A stretch of 52,531 bases of DNA from Actinomadura soli (GTDB lineage Bacteria > Actinomycetota > Actinomycetes > Streptosporangiales > Streptosporangiaceae), in NCBI RefSeq assembly GCF_005889715.1, contig NZ_VCKW01000023.1, positions 1 to 52,531 on the forward strand, read 5' to 3'. The notes beneath the pieces are model-generated. The model ran no database searches. It saw nothing but the letters and a program-made list of their open reading frames with translations, and was not told where the DNA came from. This document shows, piece after piece, positions 33,471 to 46,123 of this stretch (its first letter is position 1; each line of letters starts with the position of its first letter). Made by a program: the position numbers and the translations under genes.

Positions 33471-36400
33471 TTGGCAGCCTCGCGCAACGCCTCGAATACC
33501 GCAACCGGTCCGAACCGCGTCTCCTTCGCGCGCATCAAGGAGCCGCTCGAAGTCCCGGACCTCCTTGCTCTGCAGACCAACTCCTTTGACTGGCTGCTGG
33601 GCAACGAGAGGTGGAAGGCCCGGGTCGAGGCGGCCCAGAAGGCCGGAAGTAAGAGCGTCCCGACGCAGTCGGGGCTGGAGGAGATCTTCGAAGAGATCAG
33701 CCCGATCGAGGACTTCTCCGGAACCATGTCGCTGTCGTTCCGCGACCACCGGTTCGAGCCGCCCAAGTACTCCGTCGAGGAGTGCAAGGACAAGGACATG
33801 ACCTACTCCGCCCCGATGTTCGTCACGGCGGAGTTCATCAACAACACCACGGGCGAGATCAAGAGCCAGACGGTGTTCATGGGCGACTTCCCGCTCATGA
33901 GCCCGAAGGGCACGTTCATCATCAACGGCACCGAGCGCGTCGTCGTCTCCCAGCTCGTCCGGTCGCCGGGCGTGTACTTCGACCGCGCGCTCGACAAGGC
34001 CTCCGACAAGGACATCTACGGCTGCCGGGTCATCCCGAGCCGCGGCGCGTGGCTCGAGTTCGAGATCGACAAGCGCGACAACGTCGGCGTGCGCATCGAC
34101 CGCAAGCGCAAGCAGCCCGTCACCGTGCTGCTCAAGGCGCTCGGCTGGGACGAGGCGCGCATCCGTGAGCGCTTCGGCTCCTACGAGTCGATCAACGTGA
34201 CCCTGGAGAAGGACCACACCTCCGGCCAGGACGACGCCCTCCTCGACATCTACCGCAAGCTGCGCCCGGGCGAGCCGCCCACGCGCGAGTCGGCGCAGAC
34301 GCTCCTGGAGAACCTGTACTTCAACCCGAAGCGCTATGACGTCGCCAAGGTCGGCCGCTACAAGATCAACAAGAAGCTCGGCCTCGACCTGGACATGAAC
34401 CAGGGCACCCTCACCGAGGACGACATCGTCGCCACGATCGAGTACCTCGTCCGGCTGCACGCCGGTGAGGAGGAGGCGACCCTCGGCGCCGTCGCCGTGC
34501 CGATCGAGGTCGACGACATCGACCACTTCGGCAACCGGCGGCTGCGCACGGTCGGCGAGCTCATCCAGAACCAGGTCCGGCTCGGCCTGGCCCGCATGGA
34601 GCGCGTCGTCCGCGAGCGGATGACCACCCAGGACGTCGAGGCGATCACGCCACAGACGCTGATCAACATCCGGCCGGTCGTCGCCTCCATCAAGGAGTTC
34701 TTCGGCACCAGCCAGCTGTCCCAGTTCATGGACCAGACCAACCCGCTGGCCGGCCTGACGCACAAGCGGCGCCTGAACGCGCTCGGCCCCGGCGGTCTGT
34801 CCCGTGAGCGGGCCGGCATGGAGGTCCGCGACGTCCACCCGTCCCACTACGGCCGCATGTGCCCGATCGAGACGCCGGAAGGCCCGAACATCGGCCTGAT
34901 CGGCTCGCTCGCCGCGTTCGGCCGGGTCAACCCGTTCGGGTTCGTCGAGACCCCCTACCGGCGCGTCACCGACGGCGTCGTCACCGAGCAGATCGACTAC
35001 CTGACCGCCGACGAGGAGGACCGCTACGTCATCGCGCAGGCCAACTCCCTGCTCAACGACGACGGCACCTTCGTCGACGACCGGGTCCTGATCCGCCGCA
35101 AGGGCGGCGAGGTCGAGCTCGTCCCGGCCCGCGAGGTCCAGTACATGGACGTCTCGGCCCGGCAGATGACCTCGGTCGCCACCGCGATGATCCCGTTCCT
35201 GGAGCACGACGACGCGAACCGCGCGCTGATGGGCTCCAACATGCAGCGCCAGTCCGTCCCGCTGCTGCGCAGCGAGGCGCCGCTGGTCGGCACGGGCATG
35301 GAGTACCGCGCCGCGACCGACGCCGGCGACGTCATCACGGCCGAGAAGGCCGGCGTCGTCGAGGAGGTCTCCGCCGACTACGTGACCGTCATGAACGACG
35401 ACGGCACCCGGACGACCTACCGCGTCTCCAAGTTCAAGCGGTCGAACCAGGGCACCTGCTTCAACCAGAAGCCGATCGTCGAAGAGGGCGCCCGGGTCGA
35501 GCTGGGCCAGGTCATCGCGGACGGCCCCTGCACCGACAACGGCGAGATGGCGCTCGGCAAGAACCTCCTCGTGGCGTTCATGCCGTGGGAGGGCCACAAC
35601 TACGAGGACGCCATCATCCTCAGCCAGCGCCTGGTGCAGGACGACGTCCTCTCCTCGATCCACATCGAGGAGCACGAGGTCGACGCCCGCGACACCAAGC
35701 TCGGCCCCGAGGAGATCACCCGGGACATCCCGAACGTCTCCGAGGAGGTCCTCGCCGACCTCGACGAGCGCGGCATCATCCGCATCGGCGCGGACGTCGT
35801 CCCCGGCGACATCCTGGTCGGCAAGGTCACCCCGAAGGGCGAGACGGAGCTGACCCCCGAGGAGCGGCTGCTGCGCGCGATCTTCGGCGAGAAGGCCCGC
35901 GAGGTGCGGGACACGTCGCTGAAGGTGCCGCACGGCGAGCAGGGCAAGGTCATCGGCGTCCGGGTGTTCTCCCGCGACGAGGGCGACGAGCTCCCGCCCG
36001 GCGTGAACGAGCTGGTCCGGGTGTACGTCGCGCAGAAACGCAAGATCACCGACGGCGACAAGCTGGCCGGACGGCACGGCAACAAGGGCGTCATCTCCAA
36101 GGTCCTCCCCGTCGAGGACATGCCGTTCCTTGAGGACGGCACCGCGGTCGACATCGTCCTGAACCCGCTCGGCGTCCCCGGGCGCATGAACGTGGGCCAG
36201 GTCCTGGAGACCCACCTCGGCTGGGTCGCGTCCCGCGGCTGGAAGATCGAGGGCGACGACCAGGACTGGAAGAAGGCGCTCAACGCCATCGGCGCGTCCG
36301 AGGCGCCGCCGTGGACGAACACCGCCACGCCGGTGTTCGACGGCGCCCGCGAGGACGACGTCACCGGCCTGATCGAGAGCACCCTGCCGAACCGCGACGG

Positions 36401-36938
36401 GCAGCGTCTGGTCGGCCCGGGCGGCAAGGCGAGGATGTTCGACGGCCGCACGGGCGAGCCCTACAAGGACCCGATCTCGGTCGGCTACATCTACATCCTC
36501 AAGCTGCTGCACCTGGTCGACGACAAGATCCACGCCCGCTCGACCGGTCCGTACTCCATGATCACCCAGCAGCCGCTCGGCGGTAAGGCGCAGTTCGGCG
36601 GCCAGCGCTTCGGTGAGATGGAGGTGTGGGCGCTGGAGGCGTACGGCGCCGCCTACGCCCTGCAGGAGCTTCTGACCATCAAGTCCGACGACGTCCTCGG
36701 CCGCGTGAAGGTGTACGAGGCCATCGTCAAGGGCGAGAACATTCCCGAGCCCGGCATCCCCGAGTCCTTCAAGGTGCTCATCAAGGAGATGCAGTCGCTC
36801 TGCCTCAACGTCGAGGTGCTCTCCAGCGACGGCATGTCCATCGAGATGCGCGACACCGACGAGGACGTCTTCCGCGCTGCGGAGGAGCTCGGCATCGACC
36901 TGTCCCGGCGTGAGCCGAGCAGTGTCGAAGAGGTCTGA
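33471..36938 (+). CDS. rpoB: DNA-directed RNA polymerase subunit beta
   Basis: 1155 residues from TTG 33471, with GGAAGGA upstream; relatives begin at the same point (AASRNASN). All beta-subunit regions are present, including [13 protein letters not shown], the rifampicin pocket around residues 412-440, [19 protein letters not shown] and the C-terminal [31 protein letters not shown]. In the pocket, His (E. coli 526) is kept as His431. The E. coli Ser531 position is Asn436 (AAC 34776-34778), and E. coli Asn518 is Thr423. Asn at 531 is expected to weaken rifamycin binding. It is 20 bases before rpoC in one operon. Confidence 0.98.
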   Translation: MAASRNASNTATGPNRVSFARIKEPLEVPDLLALQTNSFDWLLGNERWKARVEAAQKAGSKSVPTQSGLEEIFEEISPIEDFSGTMSLSFRDHRFEPPKYSVEECKDKDMTYSAPMFVTAEFINNTTGEIKSQTVFMGDFPLMSPKGTFIINGTERVVVSQLVRSPGVYFDRALDKASDKDIYGCRVIPSRGAWLEFEIDKRDNVGVRIDRKRKQPVTVLLKALGWDEARIRERFGSYESINVTLEKDHTSGQDDALLDIYRKLRPGEPPTRESAQTLLENLYFNPKRYDVAKVGRYKINKKLGLDLDMNQGTLTEDDIVATIEYLVRLHAGEEEATLGAVAVPIEVDDIDHFGNRRLRTVGELIQNQVRLGLARMERVVRERMTTQDVEAITPQTLINIRPVVASIKEFFGTSQLSQFMDQTNPLAGLTHKRRLNALGPGGLSRERAGMEVRDVHPSHYGRMCPIETPEGPNIGLIGSLAAFGRVNPFGFVETPYRRVTDGVVTEQIDYLTADEEDRYVIAQANSLLNDDGTFVDDRVLIRRKGGEVELVPAREVQYMDVSARQMTSVATAMIPFLEHDDANRALMGSNMQRQSVPLLRSEAPLVGTGMEYRAATDAGDVITAEKAGVVEEVSADYVTVMNDDGTRTTYRVSKFKRSNQGTCFNQKPIVEEGARVELGQVIADGPCTDNGEMALGKNLLVAFMPWEGHNYEDAIILSQRLVQDDVLSSIHIEEHEVDARDTKLGPEEITRDIPNVSEEVLADLDERGIIRIGADVVPGDILVGKVTPKGETELTPEERLLRAIFGEKAREVRDTSLKVPHGEQGKVIGVRVFSRDEGDELPPGVNELVRVYVAQKRKITDGDKLAGRHGNKGVISKVLPVEDMPFLEDGTAVDIVLNPLGVPGRMNVGQVLETHLGWVASRGWKIEGDDQDWKKALNAIGASEAPPWTNTATPVFDGAREDDVTGLIESTLPNRDGQRLVGPGGKARMFDGRTGEPYKDPISVGYIYILKLLHLVDDKIHARSTGPYSMITQQPLGGKAQFGGQRFGEMEVWALEAYGAAYALQELLTIKSDDVLGRVKVYEAIVKGENIPEPGIPESFKVLIKEMQSLCLNVEVLSSDGMSIEMRDTDEDVFRAAEELGIDLSRREPSSVEEV

Positions 36939-36958
36939 TCAACTCAAGGGGAAATCTG

Positions 36959-40837
<3,879 letters not shown>

Positions 40838-40846
40838 TTCCAACGC

Positions 40847-40887
40847 GCGAAAGGCCGCTTCCCAGAACTCGGGAGGCGGCCTTTCGC
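40847..40887 (+). terminator. Terminator of the rpoB-rpoC operon
   Basis: GCGAAAGGCCGC (40847-40858) is complemented perfectly by GCGGCCTTTCGC (40876-40887), with a further CCC/GGG inside the loop. The T3 lies within the right arm. Stable 12-bp stem nine bases after the stop. Confidence 0.85.
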
Positions 40888-40904
40888 CTGCCGTAGGAGA
40901 AATG

Positions 40905-41351
40905 ATGACGGCGCAGGATGACCAACCGATCCACGACAACCCCACCGGCTGGGTCGCGGCCCACATCCGCACCTATGTCGAGACCGGCGGAAAGCGAGGG
41001 CACCTGTACCAGGGACGGCGATCGCTGCTGCTCACCACCCGCGGCCGGAAGTCGGGCCTGCTGCGCCGCACCGCCCTGTTCTACGGCGAGGACGACGGCC
41101 GCTACCTGCTGGTGGCGTCCAACGGCGGAGCGGCTCAGCATCCCGCCTGGTACCTCAACCTCAGCGCCGACCCGGACGTGACCGTCCAGGTCGGCACGGA
41201 CGAGTTCCCCGCCCGCGCCCGGACCGCGACCCCGGAGGAGAAGCCGCCGCTCTGGCGGGCGATGGCCGTGATCTTCCCGCTGTACGACACGTACCAGCGC
41301 AAGGCGGATCGCGACATCCCCCTGGTGATCCTGGAGCGCGCCACCCCTTGA
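40905..41351 (+). CDS. Deazaflavin (F420)-dependent nitroreductase family protein
   Basis: 148 residues of the Ddn-like split-barrel family. Motifs are GRRSLLLTTRGRKSGLLRRTALFY, YLLVASNGGAAQHPAWYLNLSADPDVTVQVG and the terminal RDIPLVILER. Members bind F420 through the Lys/Arg and Ser around RGRKSG and reduce quinones or nitro compounds; the native substrate here is unknown. Two adjacent ATGs exist (40902, 40905); GGAG at 40896-40899 is better spaced for 40905. It begins directly after the rpoC terminator and needs its own promoter, which may lie inside rpoC. Confidence 0.9.
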   Translation: MTAQDDQPIHDNPTGWVAAHIRTYVETGGKRGHLYQGRRSLLLTTRGRKSGLLRRTALFYGEDDGRYLLVASNGGAAQHPAWYLNLSADPDVTVQVGTDEFPARARTATPEEKPPLWRAMAVIFPLYDTYQRKADRDIPLVILERATP

Positions 41352-41453
41352 CCTGGGGAAATGCTCGGTTTCTTGACCCTTTGCTGTGTTTTGTCGTACT
41401 GGGGGCGGGGAGGAACCCGTCGTTGACGAAGTACGCGACCGGGGGGAACGCAG

Positions 41454-41699
41454 ATGAAGAGGGTCATGACCGGCGCATTGATCGTCGCCGTCCTGGGAAT
41501 CGGAGGAGGAGTCGGCGGTGCGGCCGCCGCCTCGTCGTCCAGCGACCAGAACACACGCCAGGACTGCCGCACCTACTCGGGCGTCACCCAGTGCGGCGAG
41601 CAGCGGCTCGACGAGAAGCAGCGCGCGTGCGTGACCACGGCGGTCCAGCAGGGCATGACCGAACGCCGCGCCGAGGTGGAGTGCCGCGCCTTCGGCTGA
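41454..41699 (+). CDS. Small secreted Cys-containing protein
   Basis: 81 residues. A signal peptide (MKRVMTGALIVAVLGIGGGVGGAAAA) yields a mature peptide of about 55 residues with four Cys (QDCRTYS, TQCGEQ, RACVTT, VECRAFG), probably two disulphides. I do not recognise the family. GGGGGGAAC lies just upstream of ATG 41454. It is flanked by another exported protein gene, but the 110-base gap suggests separate transcripts. It could be a wall-associated or signalling peptide; no function is claimed. Confidence 0.75.
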   Translation: MKRVMTGALIVAVLGIGGGVGGAAAASSSSDQNTRQDCRTYSGVTQCGEQRLDEKQRACVTTAVQQGMTERRAEVECRAFG

Positions 41700-41809
41700 C
41701 CAGGCGAAGTTAAAAGTCAATAAGAATCGAAAAGGCATCGGTGTTGACGCCTTTCTTTGGCGCTTTTACTGTCGCGATTGAATCCACTGCCTGATTTCGG
41801 AGTCATGCC

Positions 41810-42439
41810 ATGACGCATATCTTGCGCAAGGCGATCGCGATACTCGGCGTCGTTGCCGTTCCGTCCACCATGGCCGCGCCGGCCGCCTCGGCCGACCCGC
41901 CGCCGCCCGGGGTGAGCATCACCGTGGTGAGCGTCGGCGAGGGCTGCGAGGTCGGGGAGGTGACGGTCCATCCTTCCTCGACCAAGTTCACCGTCCGCTA
42001 CTGGGGCTTCCACGCCCTGGCGGGACGCGACGCGTCCCCGGACGACAACCGGAAGAAGTGCCAGGTCGTCCTGAAAGTGGCCGCCGGTGTGCCGGGCTTC
42101 ACCTACGCGATAAGCGGGCTCCACTTCGTCGGATCCGCCGAACTGATGGCCGGAGCGGACGGCGAGCTGAAGGCGCAGCACAACTTCGTGGGCACGCCGC
42201 CGTCCCAGACGTGGGTCCACAAGCTCCCCGGGCCCCACGCCGCGCCCTTCAAGTTCGACGACCAGGTCCCCGTGGAGCAGTTGGCCTTCAACTCCTGCGG
42301 CGAGGGACGCGACCTCAACCTCGACACGGAGCTGAGCGTGTCCGAGGGCACCTCGGACCCGTCCAAGACCAGCATCATGGGCCTGGACACTCCCGACGAC
42401 TCCGTCACCTACGACCTCCTCTGGAAGCCCTGCACGTGA
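41810..42439 (+). CDS. DUF4360 family secreted protein
   Basis: 209 residues. The signal peptide MTHILRKAIAILGVVAVPSTMAAPAASA is cleaved after ASA. The mature domain shows the DUF4360 pattern: GVSITVVSVGEGC near the start, FTVRYWGFHALAGRD, RKKCQVVLKV, GFTYAISGLHFVG, AFNSCGEGRDLNLDTELSVSEGTSD and the final DLLWKPC. Four or five Cys suggest disulphides. The family is widespread in actinomycetes and some fungi and has no known activity. The 111-base space before it has no hairpin of note. Confidence 0.88.
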   Translation: MTHILRKAIAILGVVAVPSTMAAPAASADPPPPGVSITVVSVGEGCEVGEVTVHPSSTKFTVRYWGFHALAGRDASPDDNRKKCQVVLKVAAGVPGFTYAISGLHFVGSAELMAGADGELKAQHNFVGTPPSQTWVHKLPGPHAAPFKFDDQVPVEQLAFNSCGEGRDLNLDTELSVSEGTSDPSKTSIMGLDTPDDSVTYDLLWKPCT

Positions 42440-42493
42440 TGCCGCGCGGCTGAGACACCGATGAGTTCGGCCGTCTCGTAGGGTCACAGTGGT

Positions 42494-43057
42494 ATGCGCA
42501 GACTCATCGTCCAAGAACTCATCACGGTCGACGGCTACGTCGCCGGGCCCCAGGGGGAGCTCGATTTCTTCGACTCCGTCTCCGACTACAGCCATGTGGA
42601 CCGGGACAACCTCCAGATCCTGGAGGAGGTGGACACCGTCCTGCTGGGCGCCGCCACCTACCGGATGTTCGTGCAGTACTGGCCCACGGCCGACGAGACG
42701 GTCGCCACCATGGTGAACACCATGCCCAAGCTGGTCTTCTCCTCGACGCTGGACGAAGCGCCCTGGGGGACGTGGCATCCGGCCCAGATCGTCAAGGGCG
42801 ACGCGGCCGCGAAGGTCGCCGACCTCAAGCGGCAGCCCGGCAAGGACATCATGGTCTGGGGCAGCCTCTCGCTGGCCCGCGCGCTGACCAGGGCGGGCCT
42901 GCTGGACGAGCTCCAGCTCCGCGTCGTCCCGGTCGCCATCGGCGACGGCCGGAAACTGTTCCCCGACGATCTGCGCCGCCTGGACCTCGACCTCATCGAG
43001 GCCACGCCCTACCCGTCCGGGATCATCTCGACGCGCTACCGCCCCAGGCCCGCCTGA
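42494..43057 (+). CDS. Dihydrofolate reductase family protein (RibD C-terminal-like)
   Basis: 187 residues of the RibD/DHFR fold. RRLIVQELITVDGYVAGPQGE opens the Rossmann-like sheet. DTVLLGAATYRMFVQYWP, PKLVFSSTLDEAPWGTW and KDIMVWGSLSLARALTRAGLLDELQLRVVPVAIGDGRKLF are the NADPH-binding and core motifs. Members are annotated as reductases, but the natural substrate of this small stand-alone group is unknown. The 3' end overlaps the convergent gene below by about 22 bases. Confidence 0.9.
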   Translation: MRRLIVQELITVDGYVAGPQGELDFFDSVSDYSHVDRDNLQILEEVDTVLLGAATYRMFVQYWPTADETVATMVNTMPKLVFSSTLDEAPWGTWHPAQIVKGDAAAKVADLKRQPGKDIMVWGSLSLARALTRAGLLDELQLRVVPVAIGDGRKLFPDDLRRLDLDLIEATPYPSGIISTRYRPRPA

Positions 43058-43413
43058 CACCGGGCGGCGTACACGCGGTGCCTGAGCAGATCGTCGATCA
43101 CCGCGGCCGCCGCCGCCACGTCATCGCACGGGTACAGGTAGCCGCGCCGCCCGCGCGGGGCCTCGTGGTACGCCCACGTCCCGCCCGGGGTGGCGAGGAC
43201 GCTCACGACGATCCCGAGGTCCTCGACCCCGTTCGCGTAGACCCACAGCAGCGGAAGCGGGACGAGGAACTCCTCCGACCGGTAGTACCCGACGAACCGC
43301 CAGCCCTTCGGACGGAGCGCCATCACGAGCGCGTCCAGATACTCCATCGCGGTCTCCCGCCCCATCCGCGTCCGCCACCGAAGCAGCAGGCGCTCCGTCC
43401 GGGCGCTCAGCAC
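43036..43413 (-). CDS. Unrecognised protein co-expressed with the RsbW-like ATPase
   Basis: 125 residues from GTG 43413, which overlaps the upstream stop as GTGCTGA. The sequence reads as a small alpha/beta domain: LLLRWRTRMGRETAMEYLDALV, GWRFVGYYRSEEFLVPLPLLWVY and YLYPCDDVAAAAAVIDDLL. There is no membrane helix. It occurs downstream of HATPase genes near XRE/DUF397 loci in actinomycetes as far as I can recall; the role is unknown. Its end runs about 22 bases into the convergent reductase gene. Confidence 0.65.
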   Translation of the reverse strand: MLSARTERLLLRWRTRMGRETAMEYLDALVMALRPKGWRFVGYYRSEEFLVPLPLLWVYANGVEDLGIVVSVLATPGGTWAYHEAPRGRRGYLYPCDDVAAAAAVIDDLLRHRVYAARCQAGLGR

Positions 43414-43796
43414 TTCGCCCACGTGGCCTTCCCGTTTTCGAGCAGCGGCCGCGTGCCCCAGGCCGCCGCCAGCAGCGACACCATCAGCAGCCCGCGCCCG
43501 CTCGTCGCCGCGTGATCCTCGGGCTGGACCTCGGGATGCCCGTCGCCGTCGTCCCACACCTCGATCACGGGCCGCCCGTCCCGCTCGTCCCGCAGCAGCC
43601 GGACGACGATCGGCCCGTGCCCGTGCCGCAGCGCGTTCGTGACCAGCTCGGACACGATGACCAGCGCGTCCGCGTCGTCCGCGATCCCCCACCCCCGGAA
43701 CTGCTCACCGACGAACCGCCGCGCCAACCCCGGCGCCCGCTCGGACGGCGGAAGGACGATCGTCGGCACCTCAGGCGCAACAACTGTCGGACCCAC
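43407..43796 (-). CDS. RsbW-like histidine kinase-type ATP-binding protein
   Basis: 129 residues of the GHKL/HATPase_c_2 family. The N-box VIVSELVTNALRHGHGP, G1 VWDDGDGHP and G2 TSGRGLLMV are present; there is no phospho-acceptor domain. Such stand-alone ATPases act as anti-sigma kinases or regulatory partners in actinomycetes, and one is typically placed next to XRE/DUF397 loci (the AbaA/WhiJ-type arrangement). GTG 43796 has AAGGTGG upstream. It is divergent from the XRE gene at 43958, sharing a 161-base control region. Confidence 0.88.
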   Translation of the reverse strand: MGPTVVAPEVPTIVLPPSERAPGLARRFVGEQFRGWGIADDADALVIVSELVTNALRHGHGPIVVRLLRDERDGRPVIEVWDDGDGHPEVQPEDHAATSGRGLLMVSLLAAAWGTRPLLENGKATWAKC

Positions 43797-43858
43797 CTGG
43801 CACCACCTTTTGACTCTGACGAGAATTTCCAGCCACAGTCAGCCACAATGGAAGTACT

Positions 43859-43876
43859 CTGCGTTACAAACCGCAG
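43859..43876. promoter_or_regulatory. Candidate operator between the divergent ATPase and XRE genes
   Basis: CTGCG and CGCAG flank TTACAAAC in the AT-richer strip between the two genes. Position and symmetry suit binding by the XRE protein or the promoter for it. Weak evidence on its own. Confidence 0.35.
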
Positions 43877-43957
43877 ACCATGAGCGGCAAGTCAGGTGCC
43901 TTGCGTCCGACTCACTTGGGTGTTGGTTGGGCGCCCTTTACGAGGGAGGATGAGGAC

Positions 43958-44773
43958 ATGGCTCCACAGCGGAAGCGCGGGACCGTCTCGCCGACGCTGC
44001 TCGCCTTCGGCCGCCGATTCCGGCGGCTCCGGGAGGCCAAGGGCTGGACGCAGGACGCCCTGGCGCGTCGCGCGAACGACGGCCAGGGCGTAACGCCGCA
44101 GTACATCGGGGCCGTCGAGAACGGCCGCACCCGCTGCACCCGCGAATTCGCCGAGGCGATGGACCACCACCTCGACGCGAACGGCGAGCTCCTCTACCTC
44201 TACGACGACCTCGTCAAGGACGCCACGTTCCCCACCTGGTTCGACTGGCACACCGTCGAGCCCGAGGCGGACATGCTCCAGTCGTACCAGCCGCTCCTCA
44301 TCCACGGCCTCCTCCAAACCCCCGCCTACGCCTCCGCTCTCCTAAAGGGCGACAAGGACGCGGTTGAGGCGCGCATCAACCGTCAGAGCGTCCTGACCAG
44401 GGAGAGCCCGCCTCCACCCGACTTCTCCGTCCTCCAGGACGAGGTGTCTCTCAACCGCCTGACCGGCAGCCCCGAGATCATGAAGGAGCAACTGGAGCAC
44501 GTCATCTACCTCGCCGAGCAAGGCGTGGTCACCCTTCAGGTGGTACCGAGCAGAGGCGAGCACCTCGGCAACCTTGGTGCGTTCAACCTCGCTACCATGC
44601 CCGACAGGAGCGAAATCGCTTACGCCGACATGGTGGTGCGTGGAGTCACCCTCACCGACCCTGAAGACATCGCGGCTGCCAGTCGAGCGCTCATCTCAGT
44701 TCGTTCGCAGGCTCTGTCCGTAGATCAGTCGATCGAATTAATTCGTAAGGTGGTGCAGGAACAATGGACCTGA
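43958..44773 (+). CDS. XRE family regulator with DUF5753 domain
   Basis: 271 residues. The HTH (about 17-75) reads FGRRFRRLREAKGWTQDALARRA and YIGAVENGRTRCTREFAEAMD. The DUF5753 domain (about 100-260) reads LQSYQPLLIHGLLQTPAYASALL, VLQDEVSLNRLTGS, VTLQVVPSRGEHLGNLGAFNLA. This is the WhiJ-type regulator whose action is modulated by small DUF397 proteins. ATG 43958 has GGGAGGA seven bases upstream; the longer frame to 43880 starts within the control region. The last codons overlap the first DUF397 gene by 10 bases. Confidence 0.93.
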   Translation: MAPQRKRGTVSPTLLAFGRRFRRLREAKGWTQDALARRANDGQGVTPQYIGAVENGRTRCTREFAEAMDHHLDANGELLYLYDDLVKDATFPTWFDWHTVEPEADMLQSYQPLLIHGLLQTPAYASALLKGDKDAVEARINRQSVLTRESPPPPDFSVLQDEVSLNRLTGSPEIMKEQLEHVIYLAEQGVVTLQVVPSRGEHLGNLGAFNLATMPDRSEIAYADMVVRGVTLTDPEDIAAASRALISVRSQALSVDQSIELIRKVVQEQWT

Positions 44774-44946
44774 CCAAGGCCGATTGGCGTAAGTCCAGTT
44801 ACACCGGTCCTAACGGCGGCGATTGTGTGGAACTGGCTTCAGTTCCCGACATGGTGTCCGTCCGCGACAGCAAGGACCCGGATGGCCCGAAGCTGTTGGT
44901 GACCCGCCGCGCCTTCGCCGCGCTCCTGTCCGACATCAAGCGGTAG
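44764..44946 (+). CDS. DUF397 protein, tandem copy 1
   Basis: 60 residues: DLTKADWRKSSYTGPNGGDCVELA, VSVRDSKDPDGPKLLVTRRAF and AALLSDIKR. The W-RKSSY, CVE and VRDSKDP motifs define DUF397. These small proteins pair with XRE/DUF5753 regulators and are proposed to antagonise them in a toxin-antitoxin-like way. The start lies inside the end of the XRE gene, so the two are translationally coupled. Confidence 0.92.
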   Translation: MDLTKADWRKSSYTGPNGGDCVELASVPDMVSVRDSKDPDGPKLLVTRRAFAALLSDIKR

Positions 44947-44949
44947 GTG

Positions 44950-45132
44950 ATGGACGTGACCAGCGCTGCATGGCGTAAGTCCAGCTACACGACTGCAAAT
45001 GGCGGTGAGTGTGTAGAGCTGGCCTCAGTTCCCGACATGGTGGCCGTGCGTGACAGCAAAGACCCTGAAGGCCCGAAGCTGTTGGTGACCCGCCGCGCTT
45101 TCGCCGCGCTGCTATCCGACATCAAGCGGTAG
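44950..45132 (+). CDS. DUF397 protein, tandem copy 2
   Basis: 60 residues from ATG 44950 (or GTG 44947, directly after the previous TAG). It is nearly the same as copy 1 from DMV.VRDSKDP to the identical C-terminus LVTRRAFAALLSDIKR. The N-terminal half differs (TSAAWRKSSYTTANGGEC). Conservation of the frame and of all family residues shows it is still under selection or very recent. Confidence 0.9.
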   Translation: MDVTSAAWRKSSYTTANGGECVELASVPDMVAVRDSKDPEGPKLLVTRRAFAALLSDIKR

Positions 45133-45135
45133 GTG

Positions 45136-45321
45136 ATGGACGTGAGCAACGTTGAATGGCGCAAGGCCCGCCGCAGCACCAACAACGGCGGCAACTGCGT
45201 TGAGTTGGCTTCCTTTCCAGGGACGGTGGCCGTGCGTGACAGCAAGGACCCGGACGGGCCCAAGCTGCTGGTGTCCCGTCGTGAGTTCCGGCGCCTTGCT
45301 GAAGTGATCAAGAGCATCTAG
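45136..45321 (+). CDS. DUF397 protein, tandem copy 3 (diverged)
   Basis: 61 residues from ATG 45136 (GTG 45133 possible). It keeps CVELA, VAVRDSKDPDGPKLLV but has NVEWRKARRSTNNGG in place of the RKSSY motif. The C-terminus SRREFRRLAEVIKSI is unlike copies 1-2. DNA encoding that C-terminus recurs at 46500-46560 in a chimeric fragment. The different ends suggest a different partner specificity; that is inference. Confidence 0.9.
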   Translation: MDVSNVEWRKARRSTNNGGNCVELASFPGTVAVRDSKDPDGPKLLVSRREFRRLAEVIKSI

Positions 45322-45340
45322 GGCGACGCAAGCCTCCGCC
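45280..45340 (+). repeat. Direct repeat, 3' end of DUF397 copy 3 (matches 46500-46560)
   Basis: CGTGAGTTCCGGCGCC through the stop codon to AAGCCTCC is repeated 1220 bases downstream with few changes. The partner copy is fused to a DUF6879 gene start. Confidence 0.9.
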
Positions 45341-45360
45341 CGTGCGGCAAACGCCGGGCG

Positions 45361-45472
45361 GATGGAGGCGGATGATGCGGACGCTGGAACTGAAGGACTT
45401 CGGTGACCTGATCGGCGGGTGCAGGAGTCAGGCTCTCCACCTTGAGATGCATGACGCCTACGTGCCCTCTGA
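45361..45472 (+). pseudogene. DUF6879 gene fragment (5' end only)
   Basis: 112 bases match 46906-47017 with about five differences, covering the ribosome site, both ATGs and the first ~32 codons of a DUF6879 gene (MMRTLELKDFGDLIG, then ALHLEMHDAYVPSD). After CCCTCTGA the similarity stops abruptly, and the frame continues with an unrelated Cys/Arg-rich sequence. It is a truncated duplicate left by recombination. Confidence 0.85.
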
Positions 45473-45614
45473 CCGTTGCCAAGGCGGGTTGTTTGCACGC
45501 ACGAGCCTTCGCTGCCTGCCACCCTGCCGAGCGTTCGGGCCCCCGTACGTGCGCGGGGATCCATAATCGTGCAGGTACGTAGTCAGGTGGCATACGGGCG
45601 AGACAGGGGCAGGC
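45473..45614. other. Short spacer after the DUF6879 fragment
   Basis: No gene is seen; sequence unrelated to the DUF6879 copy. It must contain any promoter for the following hypothetical gene; GGGGCAGG near 45606 could be its ribosome site. Confidence 0.4.
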
Positions 45615-46112
45615 ATGCGGGTTCAACGGTGGCAGCCATGGGCGGAGACGACGCTCACGAGTGCACAGAGTCCGGCTATCGCGGGCGTAGAGAGCGGCGT
45701 AAGGGGCGTCCCGTCCGGTACTCGCATCCTCTTGACCACGGGGGCACAAGTTCAGATTCAGTGGGTGAGGACGTCGCCACCTAGCGGCGACTCTGCCGAC
45801 CAAGAGGAGAAGATCGTTACCGGTGACGCGCCCGTGCCGGTCGCCGTGCCAGATCTAGCCACGTCCGGCACGCTCAGCACGGCCGACGTGGAACGGCATC
45901 TAGCCGCGCTACTCCACAACGGCGCGAACGTGGAAGTAATCGACGTGATCGGATACACACAAGATCCAAAGTTGGGAAGCGAGCGGCAACCCTTTGGGGT
46001 AAGGGTGTCCTGTCACTCGGGCGCCTACATATACGGTCTGTTCCGACACATACTCGGACCGGGCCAACAGGCCACATCCGAAAGCGAATTTCGGGTGCTG
46101 GAGCGCTTCTGA
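45615..46112 (+). CDS. Unrecognised protein in the XRE/DUF397 island
   Basis: 165 residues if ATG 45615 is used. The first ~45 residues look poorly conserved (TTLTSAQSPAIAGVESG), so a later start is possible. The rest reads as a small folded domain: TRILLTTGAQVQIQWVRTS, LATSGTLSTADVERHLAALLHNGANVEVIDVIGYTQ, FGVRVSCHSGAYIYGLFRHI. GC is lower than the genome average, suggesting later arrival. No family recognised; no membrane helix or signal peptide. Confidence 0.55.
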   Translation: MRVQRWQPWAETTLTSAQSPAIAGVESGVRGVPSGTRILLTTGAQVQIQWVRTSPPSGDSADQEEKIVTGDAPVPVAVPDLATSGTLSTADVERHLAALLHNGANVEVIDVIGYTQDPKLGSERQPFGVRVSCHSGAYIYGLFRHILGPGQQATSESEFRVLERF

Positions 46113-46123
46113 GGGTGATCTTC

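Larger units (their letters stand above)
44764..45321 (+). repeat. Three-copy 186-bp tandem repeat, one DUF397 gene per unit
   Basis: ATG codons at 44764, 44950 and 45136 are spaced exactly 186 bases, and each unit ends TAG plus GTG. Units one and two are very similar, especially in their second halves (GACAGCAA...CCCGAAGCTG). Unit three is more diverged and has a different 3' end. This shows two rounds of gene duplication, the last recent. Confidence 0.92.

Noticed and set aside
33471..36938. Duplicate rifampicin-resistant rpoB paralogue
   Set aside because: It sits in the normal rpoB-rpoC operon with the standard promoter and keeps the H526 residue that is Asn in the described resistant paralogues.
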